Source: Beta vulgaris subsp. vulgaris (lineage: Eukaryota; Streptophyta; Magnoliopsida; Caryophyllales; Amaranthaceae). Taken from it: a DNA stretch of 64,000 nt. A model generated the notes under the pieces. That model saw nothing but the letters and a program-made list of their open reading frames with translations. It searched no databases and was not told where the DNA came from. The stretch's first letter is position 1. The number at the start of each line of letters is the position of its first letter. Positions 23,501 through 33,380 of this stretch are shown here, piece after piece. The stretch is taken from positions 18,449,920-18,513,919 of the forward strand of contig NC_079207.1 of assembly GCF_026745355.1 (NCBI RefSeq), written 5' to 3'. Both the position numbers and the translations under genes were made by a program.

Positions 23501-26500
23501 AAAACGGAAGTAGGTAAGTCATGTAATTTTGACGATTTTCATCGATCTTGGGTTCATATTTGGGATCTAAATGTTTCTCCCGAAGTCCGTCATTTTTTAT
23601 ATATGGAGAGTGTGTTCGCCTATTCAGTCGCCTTGTCTGTACGAGCTCTTCTCAAACACCGACATTTGATTATTGATGACTTATGCCCCCTTTGTAACAA
23701 GAGCTCAGAAACTGTGTTCCATATGTTATTCGAGTGTGAGTTGGCGAAGGAAGCTATGATGTTGGGAGGTTTTTCTGAGTTGTTGCCAAGGACGAGTGTT
23801 AATTTCTTGATAGAGATGTTAGAGGCGTGGGATGAGGTGAATGTCGAGAAGGTGGAGGGTTGGGCTGTGTTGGCGTGGTCCCTTTGGTTTCATAGGAATC
23901 AATGTGTTTTTTAGAACAAGGTGATTCCCAACCAAGTCTTAGTGGAGAGGGCTAGTAATTTAAGAAGTGATTACTCAAATTATACCAGTTGTGTGCATGG
24001 TTTGGTGTTGGGCAGAAGAAATGCAGGAGTGGGGGTGAATTATTGGGAAGCTCCTCCTGAGGCAGCAATGAAGGTTAATACCAACGCAGATGTGGGGGAG
24101 GGATGGAGCTAGGTGTTGTGGCCCGGGACTCTTGTGGTGTGGTGTTGCGGACAGCAACGAGGAGGATTCGTGCATGGTGGTCACCCGAAATTGCTGAAGT
24201 AAAGGCCCTTTGTTTTGCCGTCAAACTTACCTAAGCTCATCATCATTCTTGAGTCATCTTTGAAACCGATTGCTTGTCTTTGGCTTCTCGTCTTACTAGT
24301 GGAGCGATTTACTTATCTGATCTCGCTTCTATTATGGAAGATGCTTTATTTTTGGTAGACATTTTTTATTATGCGTCTTGGTCTCGTGTGCGCAGGGGAA
24401 TAGTGTAGCCCATCACCTCGCAAGACTAGTGCTGTTTGGGGTGTAGCAACGTTGGGAGAATCATATCTCTTCTGAAGTTGCTACGTATGTAATTATGAGC
24501 ACTTTAGCTCTTTCTTAATATATTATCTCTCTTTTCCCCTAAAAAATAATTCTAACAATCTATAGTACTTGCTTGTTTTTATTAGCAATCCAAATGGTAA
24601 TAGTTATGGTGATATTATTTAATTCCAAAACATCTAAATTTTCGTAATTTTTTATTACCTTTATGGAGAGGGTATTGAGTGATAATAAAAATATGTGAGA
24701 TATGTTTTGAGATGAAATTTTATTACTATGAATATATATATTTTTTGATAGGATTTATTACTATGAATATTGAAATGAGACTTTGTTAGAAAAATTACAA
24801 AAAAATTCACTTCCTCTATCACCGGTTACAATCGCTTACCAAACCGTCGTAGATGTTAGTGAGTTTTAACTACCCAAAGAGATATAGGTATTGAATTGAC
24901 TTACAATTCTTGTGAACGGTCATGAGAGAGTGCAGCTATTGCAATGTTGTAAAAGGCATCATCTACATTAATATCATCCTTTGCTGAAGTCTCATAGTAA
25001 GGAATACTGCTTGCTGATGGCCCTGACTTTATAGAGCCACACCAATCCTTAGCTCTTTTCTCATCCACCTAATAGGTCTCAAAAAAAATGCACAATAAGC
25101 TGGATAGAATAATTAATTACGACAAAATAGTACCACAAAAGGAGACGGAGGGAGTACAATTTAGTAAATTGACGATCTTTTATAAATGAAGGGTACTACA
25201 TATGTATACATCCTACCATGCGTCTAGCTCCACCATCTTGATCAATCTTATTTCCAATCACCACGAAAGGGAACCTAGCTGGGTTTGAAATATCTGTCTG
25301 ATTTTCACAAAACCAAAATAAATAGAAGAGTAATTATTTGAGATTAAATGTAATCTAATAATCTAATTATAATTAGATGGACAAGATCAGTCAATAAAAT
25401 TGGAAAGATGAGAATTAAACAATTACAATGTCTGTGTTGTTTCTTATAGCCTTTAACCTTTCTACTTTCTACTTCTCCCTCCATAGTCCATCCCATAAGT
25501 TTACATTGACTATTAATCTCTCTCAAAACAAATATTGGTTAATATCGTAATCTATATAAATATATCAAAAAGTGTTCTTAAGCATATCTACATGCCACGT
25601 GGCACTATCTGTTTAGTTGTTTTATTTCATGTTATCAACATACATTAAAAATTAGAAACATGTTTCGTACAAGATTCAACCATGTGACCTCAAGTTAATA
25701 TAGTAAAGTTATAACCAAAAAACTACGCAACATTAGATGCTACTCTTTTGACATGAAAATATAAATAACCCGTGGAGTCGCTCGGGCCTAATAACTAGTT
25801 AATATCCATATGTAAATAGTTAAAAGTATTTTGAAGTATTATATTTATCATATCTATCAAATTAGCTATGAAATTATACTTACTATTAAGAAGCATTAAC
25901 AATAGAATATATCCCTCAAAAAAAAAAACAACAATAGAATATATATTAGTTATATGGCGCTATACCTGGGTTCTAACTTCATGTCATTTCTAAACATTTA
26001 AAAAGAAAACCTTTTTGTTTTCAACAAGATTTGAAACTACACTTGTATCGAGATGCTAGAATGCCTATCAATGAGTTGAAATATCAATGATTCAAAAGGA
26101 AACTCAATAATTGAATTCATGTCACGAGTTTGATTACTCTATAAAAGATAGTCAAATAAGGAACTCAACATCAAGATTTAATAATGTGCAGAACACCCGA
26201 CATAACACAACTCAACTATTTGGAGCATCGCCTGAGCCATTAACTAGTTCAATCTCTTTATAAGTGAAAGAGAATACATAGCTCATAGGCCGAAATGGAG
26301 GGAGTAGTAATCGTACTATAGTATGGCATTGTTATTGTCATGGATAGTTCAGATTACACAGATTTAATAATAGCCAAGTAAAATATAAGGAAGAAATTAA
26401 ATGGGACTTTGATGACCTGTTTGATGAATTCATCACGCCATGTTTGGAGGGCTTCAAAAGATTTATGCACATTCACATCATATACTAAAACACAACAGTC

Positions 26501-27615
26501 TGCTCCTCTGAAAAACGCAGGTCCTAAACTGTGAAATCTTTCTTGCCCTGCTGTGTCCCATATCTGTCCAAATATATATCTGTAAAATTACTTATTTTTG
26601 AAGTGGCCGGAAAAAGAGAGATAATATGCAAGAGAACTCACCTGGAGGCTAACAAGTCTGCCATCAATTTGCAATTCCCTCGTCACAAAATCTGCTCCAA
26701 TTGTTGCCTTGTATTGTTGATTGAATTTTTTGTGCACGTATCTGTAACATGAGGGGAAAAAGGAACTTTGAATTACATACAATACAGAACATATGAACAC
26801 TTTTGCACTTACATTAATACATCATAATATTACATAGACTTGACAACATTTGCATCAATAACAATAAAAAAAGACATATACTTGACAATATTGACTTATA
26901 ATTGGATATTGAAATTCGATTTAAACTCGCAATGTTATGGAAAACAAAATAACCCAATCTTGACCTTAGCAAAAATTGACTCAACCAAATTAAGATGACC
27001 CGTATTGATAATTTTTCCTTAGAAACAAAAAATAAAGTTAGACAGAATCAAATGATTCATAAACAAAAATATCCGAGAGATTGATTAATTCGAAATAATC
27101 CCATTCCATTTGAATCCAGCTAAAATTGACTTGACCAATTATAATCCGTTGAAATATTTATATGATCTAGTATTAATAGAATTTCACAATAAACAAAATC
27201 TTAACAAAAAGATGTATCAAACTAAACATAATCAAATTTCAATCTAGATGGCAACCAAACCTAATCAAATGACTCATCACTTAAACAAAACTTAATCAAA
27301 TAATACATATTCCACCTTTTTTTTGTTTTGAGTGGATACGTTTACCACCTTTATTTATCATTGGTGTTTCGAGAGTTGAAGCTACTTTAAAATGGGTACG
27401 TACCTATTAATTAGAGACGTCTTGCCCACCCTATTTTAACAAAACAAACAAAAAAAACTCATCAATAATGCCATACAATATATATTGACCACAACTGCCA
27501 TAGAACCAAAAAAAAAAAACATGAAAGGAGATAAAGAAAGCAAGGAACATAAAACTTACGCAATATCACCAAGGACTATAACCTTGAGCAATGTTCTGTT
27601 CAAAGGCGTGGACAT
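20520..27615 (-). CDS. Rab7-family (RABG-like) small GTPase, 216 aa, 7 exons
   Basis: Exons on the minus strand are 27615-27560, 27430-27404, 26741-26642, 26563-26417, 25297-25217, 25068-24905 and 20595-20520. They join in frame to 217 codons, all with GT/AG borders. Motifs: P-loop GDIAVGKT (16-23), ATIGADFV effector loop, WDTAGQE (63-69), GNKID (125-129) and ETSAK (163-167). The C-terminus is GCPC, a CXC site for double geranylgeranylation. [11 protein letters not shown] and the overall spacing match Rab7/RABG, which control late endosome to vacuole traffic. Oddities: the P-loop has Ile-Ala where Rab7 has Ser-Gly. The loop before ETSAK has about six extra residues ([10 protein letters not shown]). 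Exon 2 is only 27 nt. The last intron is 4309 bp and holds a dead LINE and a Helitron, so a correct transcript needs long-intron splicing. A divergent paralog seems likely. Confidence 0.93.
21003..21260. mobile_element. degenerate element with GGGCCGTCTTGAA / GGGGGCCCTGTGC ends, in Rab gene intron
   Basis: This begins TAGGGCCGTCTTGAAGATTT and ends near a GGGGGCCCTGTGC core, resembling the repeat in the IscA gene's second intron (around 6040 and 6990-7041). The ends are too worn to define inverted repeats or a duplication. Class unknown. Confidence 0.3.
21334..21597 (-). mobile_element. short Helitron with antisense tRNA-like core, 264 bp
   Basis: Minus-strand 5' end TCTATACAAATATAG at 21597, preceded by A. 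The palindrome GCCACGTGGC is at 21545-21554. The 3' hairpin is CCGGG-GAATAG-CCCGG, then ACCTAATAACTAG ending at 21334, followed by T. The 3' tail CCTAATAACTAG is shared with the element at 25551-25798. On the opposite (plus) strand its middle holds a tRNA-like A box (21422-21432) and B box (21465-21475). There is no coding. Next to its 3' end lies a second, worn 5'-like segment (AAAGGCGTTCC..GCCAAGTGGC, 21280-21325 minus), suggesting insertion into an older copy. Confidence 0.8.
21419..21480 (+). ncRNA. tRNA-like module (SINE-type A and B boxes) inside a Helitron
   Basis: The A box TAGCTTAGTGG (21422-21432) and B box GGATCAAACCC (21465-21475) are 32 nt apart, the spacing of an internal RNA polymerase III promoter. 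It is not a functional tRNA: no acceptor pairing is visible. It reads opposite to the Helitron that surrounds it. Confidence 0.55.
21660..24545 (+). pseudogene. decayed L1-type LINE (reverse transcriptase, zf-RVT, RNase H) in last intron of the Rab gene
   Basis: Conceptual translation in shifting frames gives the plant L1 order. The reverse transcriptase region runs about 21890-22760 ([36 protein letters not shown], and the catalytic FADD box near 22580). A zinc-finger-type RVT domain follows ([18 protein letters not shown], about 23681-23738), then an RNase H domain (about 24060-24470). The endonuclease is missing, so the copy is 5'-truncated. Numerous stops and frameshifts break it; several stops replace Trp codons. 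It is antisense to the host gene and ends in a short A-rich tail near 24540. I could not identify a target duplication. Confidence 0.88.
25551..25798 (+). mobile_element. short Helitron with antisense tRNA-like core, 248 bp
   Basis: The 5' end TCTATATAAATATATC follows an A (25550). The palindrome GCCACGTGGC lies at 25594-25603. The 3' end is the hairpin CCCG..CGGG, then CCTAATAACTAG at 25798, followed by T. It sits in the intron between exons 4 and 5 of the Rab7-like gene, antisense to it. On the minus strand a B box (25671-25681) and an A-box-like stretch (25715-25725) form a tRNA-like module opposite to the Helitron direction. Confidence 0.8.
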
Positions 27616-27727
27616 TATATCAAATTATACAATGTATATAAAAATATACTACAGTATATGCTTAATCTTCAAAAAAATTGTGGGCTTAAAAAGATAGAGA
27701 GGCAACCAAAAAGAGTGGCGGTGAATG

Positions 27728-27735
27728 TATTTATA
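27728..27735 (-). promoter_or_regulatory. candidate TATA box of the Rab7-like gene
   Basis: TATAAATA on the minus strand is about 115 bp before the start codon at 27615, a plausible position for a plant promoter with a leader near 80 nt. Confidence 0.45.
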
Positions 27736-28583
27736 ACAAGATGATGAAAACTAAAGTAAGTTAGGTTTGAGTTTCTCTTTTTGGTTGGTTAATGATCAGG
27801 GGGTTATGGTGATTTTATGAATTTGGTTTGAGGGAAAAGGAAGCAGCAGCAGCAACAGCAGCAAACTTTCATGTGATCAGAAATGATGCAGCTGTATGTA
27901 TGCTGACTGACTCAACTCAAAAAATAAATAACAATACTTCTTCTAATAAAAGGGAATTCAAAATATTGATGTGATACCAATAAAAGTTTCTTTAAAAAAT
28001 AATGATATAAGAGGTTGAGTTTGATTGTATTTGTTGCGTTATTTTGGTCGTGCCATCCTCAACTTTTGTTTGTTGAGGAGCACAAAGAAAAGCTTTGATT
28101 TGGTACATGACTTTACTGGAATTAGGAGTTAGAACTCTTCCTACATGAGATTTTTGGGGTTTATCAGGTGTGCAGGTCATTTATTCATTTCGTCACCCTT
28201 TTCTATACTTTTTTTTCCCAACAAAACTCGGATGATGTTGAGGAGCAACTCAACTTTCTTGATTAGTGGGTTTAACTCTTTTAATTAATGCTTAATAGTG
28301 ATAATATTATTAATGGGTAACATTGTATGTGGAAAATATTGATTTATAATGTATTTAAAAACTCACTATATTCCTCAATATATAACACTCTTTTGTTTGG
28401 TAGAACATACATCCATGATCTTTCACATAGTTTCAACTCCAATTATATTGCTGAAAACAGCAAGATGTAATCTAATGATATTTATACATTATATAGGTTT
28501 GCTTATTCAAGTCATTTAATTATAATAATGTTTTAAAAATGTTATAGACAATTATTCATGTAAAAAAAACATCGAGAGATGTA
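27736..28583. other. upstream region of the Rab gene; no gene seen
   Basis: AT-rich sequence with a short CAG/CAA tract at about 27842-27864 (GCAGCAGCAGCAACAGCAGC). The open frames here are short and unconvincing. It presumably contains the distal promoter of the Rab7-like gene. Confidence 0.4.
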
Positions 28584-28825
28584 CGCCCTCTGTTTTTTTA
28601 TGCTTCTCACTTTCCTGTGCGCGTCTTCCAATGCACTGAACTTAAATATCCTTTGTTATATATTAGTAAAAATTATAACGATTACTAAAGTACTAATTGA
28701 GACGAATCAAACAAGACCCCACATGACTATATTTTTCCTTATAAATTGAGAAAAATTAAGAAAATTCTCTCAAAGTATGAATAATGTCAAGATTACAAGT
28801 GAGAAGGATAAAAAAATAGATGGAG
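28584..28825. mobile_element. Stowaway-type MITE
   Basis: The inverted ends share CTTCTCACTT at the inner side and a T-rich CTGTTTTTTTATG / CTATTTTTTTATC segment outside. TA dinucleotides flank at 28582-28583 and 28826-28827. It lies just left of a Helitron 3' end and may be nested in that Helitron. Confidence 0.7.
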
Positions 28826-28863
28826 TACTTTAGAAGAAAAAAAATCTACCAAAGAAAATCCAA

Positions 28864-28890
28864 GCACGCATCGCGTGCAGAGAATGCTAG
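28864..28890 (+). mobile_element. Helitron 3' terminus
   Basis: The hairpin GCACGCATCGCGTGC (28864-28878) is followed by eight bases and CTAG, then T. The hairpin is identical to that of the minus-strand Helitron ending at 10841, so both belong to one family. I could not place the matching 5' TC end upstream; a MITE occupies much of that space. Confidence 0.65.
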
Positions 28891-29150
28891 TACTAAATTA
28901 AAAGAAGATAAGGAGCATGTGAGTCCCTTTGATTTATTGCCTTTGTTGACTAACAAATTTAGTTATGGAAATGTTCATTATTTAAGAGTAAGAAAATAAA
29001 GAAGCAAACATGTAACTAAATTCGAATTACCCCCTCAAAAAGAAAATGAAAACACTAAATTCGAATTAAGGCTCTTAAGGTGTATAAAGAAAATCCCATT
29101 CAACACGGTTATACGATTGTTCTATATCCAATTTAAGAGTAAGCAAATTA

Positions 29151-31700
29151 ATATATGTAACACCCTGATAATTCTCTCTTTTAGAAATACCTTTATAATA
29201 TGAAACCTAGAGAATTACCCAGACATTATCGCCCGTGTGATAACGTATCGGCTTATTCAAAATTTTGCAGCGGAAAACAATTTACTAAAACCAACTTTAT
29301 TAAACTCATTAAGTAAAAGACAAATGTCCAGGATCTAAACAAACCAACTTAAATAAACAACCATCTAAAATAAAATGTTCCTACGAAAGCATAAGTTAAA
29401 CTACGCTAGATGTATAGTCTCTCCACTCCAGATTCCCAATGCGATGCACATCTGCGAACCTGTAATGTCAATGCACTATCGACTCTGCTCACCATAAGGA
29501 TCATCACAGGATCAATAAGCAAAGCCATGATCACATACACAAGTAAAGCACGTAATCAGCAAAGCTGAGTACTACATATCAAATATAAATATTCCTAAAC
29601 ATGATACTAAACAATAACGTATAGGAATAAGTAATAAATAAACATCTAACAAACTGCAGGCAACTTTTACTGAACTAAACTCAAAACATCTTTTAATACT
29701 TAATGAGAATGTATTGGGACGAGTTGTCTTGCCTACTAATGTGAAATGCGGGTGCGATTCCGCATTTCAGAGTGACTTGCGATATCGAGGAACTTTTGAA
29801 ATAAAAGAGGGATGGTGATCAATCCATTCCTAGCAAAGCTATGGCACGCTCACCATAACCCCAACCCTTATGCCCAACTCTAGACGTGGACCAGTCTAAA
29901 GTCTATAACTTATTCTCGTTACACTTTACATTAATTACATCTTATTACTTGTGTTGACACATACGGACAAGTAACACATAATTAATAATCAAACAATCAG
30001 AACAGAACTTCTTTTATCTTTGGATTAACAAGTGATCACAACTTACATTCCAAGACTACTTTAATTCCTTTTTATTCTTTACTCACTTACTTGTTGAACC
30101 TAGCCAACAATAAACTTACCTTTATATAGGTATAACTTGTAACTTACCAAATAAGGTCCACAATCCTCATAAGATAATAAAATACTACTTCTCAAAGAAT
30201 ACATGCATTACATGATTCACTTTAATATATACTAATTCGTACGCGAATTAATAAATAAACTCTATTACCATGCTTGCATCAATTATTCCACACAAACATA
30301 TAATTTGATAATCATAATCAATTATAGGTCACATGTTGTACACAGACATATAACATGTAAAATAACTTTCAGAAATCACATATATGAATAAGGTAAGTTC
30401 CTATACATGATACTAACATTTAAATATTCCTTTGAACATGCTTCTAAACCACATAGCACGTAATAATGTATGTACCTTGTATATACTAGCCTGTAGGCCA
30501 CTTTTAAATCGTTAAAAGTCTCCTACAATGTATTCTCTGCCTAGAAAACAAAGTAACTAAAATTAATAACTCGAAATAAAATTTACAGCAACTTTAAATA
30601 AATTAAAACCCCTTAAAAACACGTTTTAAAATCGTTTTTAAGTGTCAAACTTAAGGTATTTTTAATTCCTAGTATAGTACTACTATTCTAACAATTAAAA
30701 ATCCTTAAAAACTCCATAAATAACTCTTTTATGAAATTATAGCACTTTTAAAATCTAATAACCATCCTTAAAACATATACAATATATTTAAAATTACCTA
30801 CTAAGTAAATCTCATAGTTTATAATGTATTACTTTAGTTTCTTGCAATCAAAAACCCTAAAAACTCTTATTTTCATGATCAAAACTAAAAATAAACTCAA
30901 TATAATAAATCTGAAATTTCTTATAATTTATACTATGATGACCAAAAATATATTTATAAAAAAAACAGTAATTTAATTAGTACACATGATAAATAATAAT
31001 AAAATAACATAAAAACCTAGTCTTTTAATGGAATCTTAGGAAGGAAGAAAGAAAACAACCGACAAACAAGGAGGAAAGGTATCGCCGGCCCAGCAGCAGC
31101 AGCAACCCGGCGGCAGCAAGCTTCGGTTTTGAGAAAGGTTTGTGACGTTTCTTGTTCAACAAGAAATGTTACTTGAAGAAGAAGAAACAAGATTTGAGAG
31201 AGAGAACGAGAATGACGCACGAAGAGGAGAGAGAAAAAGTCGAAGGAAGAAGAGAAAGTGAATGACGTGATTTTTGTGGAGAAAATAATTATGTGGGATA
31301 AAATAATTGGATTTTAGGATATTTATATAAAGGCTTCCCTTGATGGACTTAGGAAAAGAGGTAATGTTTGATGAAATTTGATGACTAATAAGATGGACAA
31401 TTTAAGACTTTAGTCATCAACATGACTCTTTCCCTTTATATCCTTTTAGGATTTTCGATTCCATTAAACTTCTTTTTTTTCAATATACTTTAATATTTAA
31501 AACTTTTATTAAAACATGCATAATTAAAATATTTCTAATTTTATTAAGTTATGAAAAATAATTTCATTTGACTTTTAAAATAGTCAACCCTTTTTAAATA
31601 GTCAAATCATTTTCCAAACTCATTTGGATTTAAACATAACTATATAAATACTTAAATATATTTATAAAAATTCTTTAAAATTGTGGGGGACTACAATATA
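29151..31700 (-). mobile_element. solo LTR of a gypsy-type retrotransposon, 2540 bp, TSD ATATA
   Basis: The LTR is 29156-31695: it begins TGTAACACCCTG and ends GTGGGGGACTACA, with ATATA directly outside each end (29151-29155, 31696-31700). Length and the TGTAACACCC end fit long-LTR Ty3/gypsy elements of the Tekay/Del type, inserted on the minus strand; the orientation is inferred from that resemblance. No gag-pol is present, so the internal part was lost by LTR-LTR recombination. Short frames inside, such as 31017-31220, are not convincing genes. Confidence 0.82.
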
Positions 31701-32573
31701 ATTGTTTGATTTGTTGAAAACATAAAAACTATGTGATGGACAATAGAATATATTTAAAATAAGCATTTTAAAGGGAAAATTATCATGGTAAAGGCCAATG
31801 TGAACCATGTTAAGTAAAAGTTTAGTTTGTTAGTAGATGTCAGCTAGTTTTAGGTAGTTAAATTCTTGGTAGGTGATTGCAAGAATGACTCATTGTGATG
31901 GGATACAAACTTTGGTAAATCCGACCCAATGTTACAAGGAACGCGGAATGGAGGTGCAAATTGCGAACCGATCTTTTGTTCCGAATAGCGAAATAGACGC
32001 GACCTCAGTCGCAATTGAAGTCGATGTTGATCGCGATCCATTTCTTGATACCCTTGCCCACATAATTCTGGAAAAAAGCTTGCTTTTCCATGGCTTGGCC
32101 GGAGGGAAGAGCGTCGGTCGAAGGAGAAGGAAAGGTTGATAAGTAATGAGATCTAGGGTTTTCTCCTTTTTTTACTTAAGAAGTCACGTGCTTCTTTCTT
32201 TCATCTTCTAATTATTTCGTACTATGCTTGAGTATGCATGAGTAAATACAGATTCTTTCATTTTACAGCTATAAAACAGTCATTATTTACTTTTTTCAAA
32301 AATGTCCTTCACAATCAAGCCTGAAGCCTTAGCCAAATCTTGATAACTGTAACATTTCTTCATTTTACAGCTATAGAGCCGTAATTATTTTATTAAATTT
32401 TTGCAACCATTTTCTTTACCTTTTTTTTGGTCAACCTAGTATCTTTTTACTCATTCTTTTGCCCAATTGTCCCCGATTCCCTAATAAATAACGTTCCACG
32501 TATCCGTTTCTGTACCACGTTTCGACCAAACCCCGTCCATTGTAACATTGATCTGACCCTAGTCCATTACTAT
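31701..32573. other. intergenic; one unexplained open frame
   Basis: 31873-32139 (+) is open but begins with GTG; its first ATG is at 31885. It encodes about 84 residues, including VEVQIANRSFVPNSEID-like and LDTLAHIILEKSLLFHGLAG segments. The GC content is higher than its surroundings. I do not recognise it; it could be a captured gene fragment. The rest shows nothing definite. Confidence 0.3.
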
Positions 32574-32956
32574 TAGAGGTGGGCATGGGCCGGGCCGGGC
32601 TGGGCCTGTTCACGGGCTCGGCCCGCGGGGTTAAGTAAATGGCGGGCCGGGCCAGGCCCAGGCCCATGAGTGCCGGGCCGTGCCGGGCTTGAAATTTTAA
32701 AATTTGTCCACGACCCGGCCCAGGCCCACGGGCCGACCCATATTTTATGTTGTATTTTTGACAGTTTTAGGGTAAAAAACAAAGAAAAGGAGCGTGTGGC
32801 CCGCGGGCCGACCCACGTGGGCTCGTGCCGGTACGGGCCGAAAATAAAATTTCTTGACCGTGACAGGCCCACAGCCCACGTAGCGAACAACGGGCCGGGC
32901 CGTGCCTCGAGCGGGCTCGTGCCGGGCCGGGCCGAGCCGGCGCATGCCCACCTCTA
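32574..32956. mobile_element. hAT-type MITE with GGCCCG-rich ends, 383 bp
   Basis: Perfect 14-bp inverted ends TAGAGGTGGGCATG. Both sides are dense in GGGCCGGGCC and CCCGGCC words. An exact 8-bp duplication is not present at the borders (ATTACTAT against TTATTTAC), though TTACTATT occurs near both ends. It lies about 425 bp upstream of the LIP1 start, so it is part of that gene's promoter region. Confidence 0.78.
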
Positions 32957-33380
32957 TTATTTACTATTGTGGTAGACCGTAGATTCCAAGTGAATTAGTT
33001 TGGTTGAAACGCGGGTGCTATTCACTAAACAGTTAACAACCTCTTTTCGAGCGCTCTTTCTCTCTCTCTCTCCTTATTCCATGACGCTACCAAAAGCTTA
33101 ATTAACCACCATTTTTTAACCATTGTAACATGTCTGGTATAAAATCCCAATTGTCTTAAATTTAACGAAATCTTCATCTCCTGATTGTAAATTACCCAGA
33201 TCAGATCTGTACTAGTTGTATTTTCCATAGCAGACTCTTAACAATTGATTTTCTGGAATTTCAATTTACTCCGATCTTCCATATTGTGTTCCCACAACTC
33301 TTTACGCATTTGATCAACAAACCTAATTTGCGAAAAAAGGGGCGAAATGTGTGTATGATTTAAGTTTGAGAGAGAGAGAG

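Noticed and set aside
29156..31695. CRISPR-like or tandem array in the long non-coding stretch
   Set aside because: No regular repeat-spacer pattern; the stretch is a single LTR, and CRISPR is not expected in plant nuclear DNA.
32957..32968. 8-bp target duplication TTACTATT for the hAT MITE at 32574
   Set aside because: The matching word is offset by a few bases from the right border, so it is not an exact duplication; chance in AT-rich DNA is possible.
33351..33380. In-frame GTG upstream of LIP1
   Set aside because: Not an ATG; the ATG at 33355 is in another frame and hits a stop at once. The LIP1 family starts at the FWR-E/D motif, matching ATG 33381.
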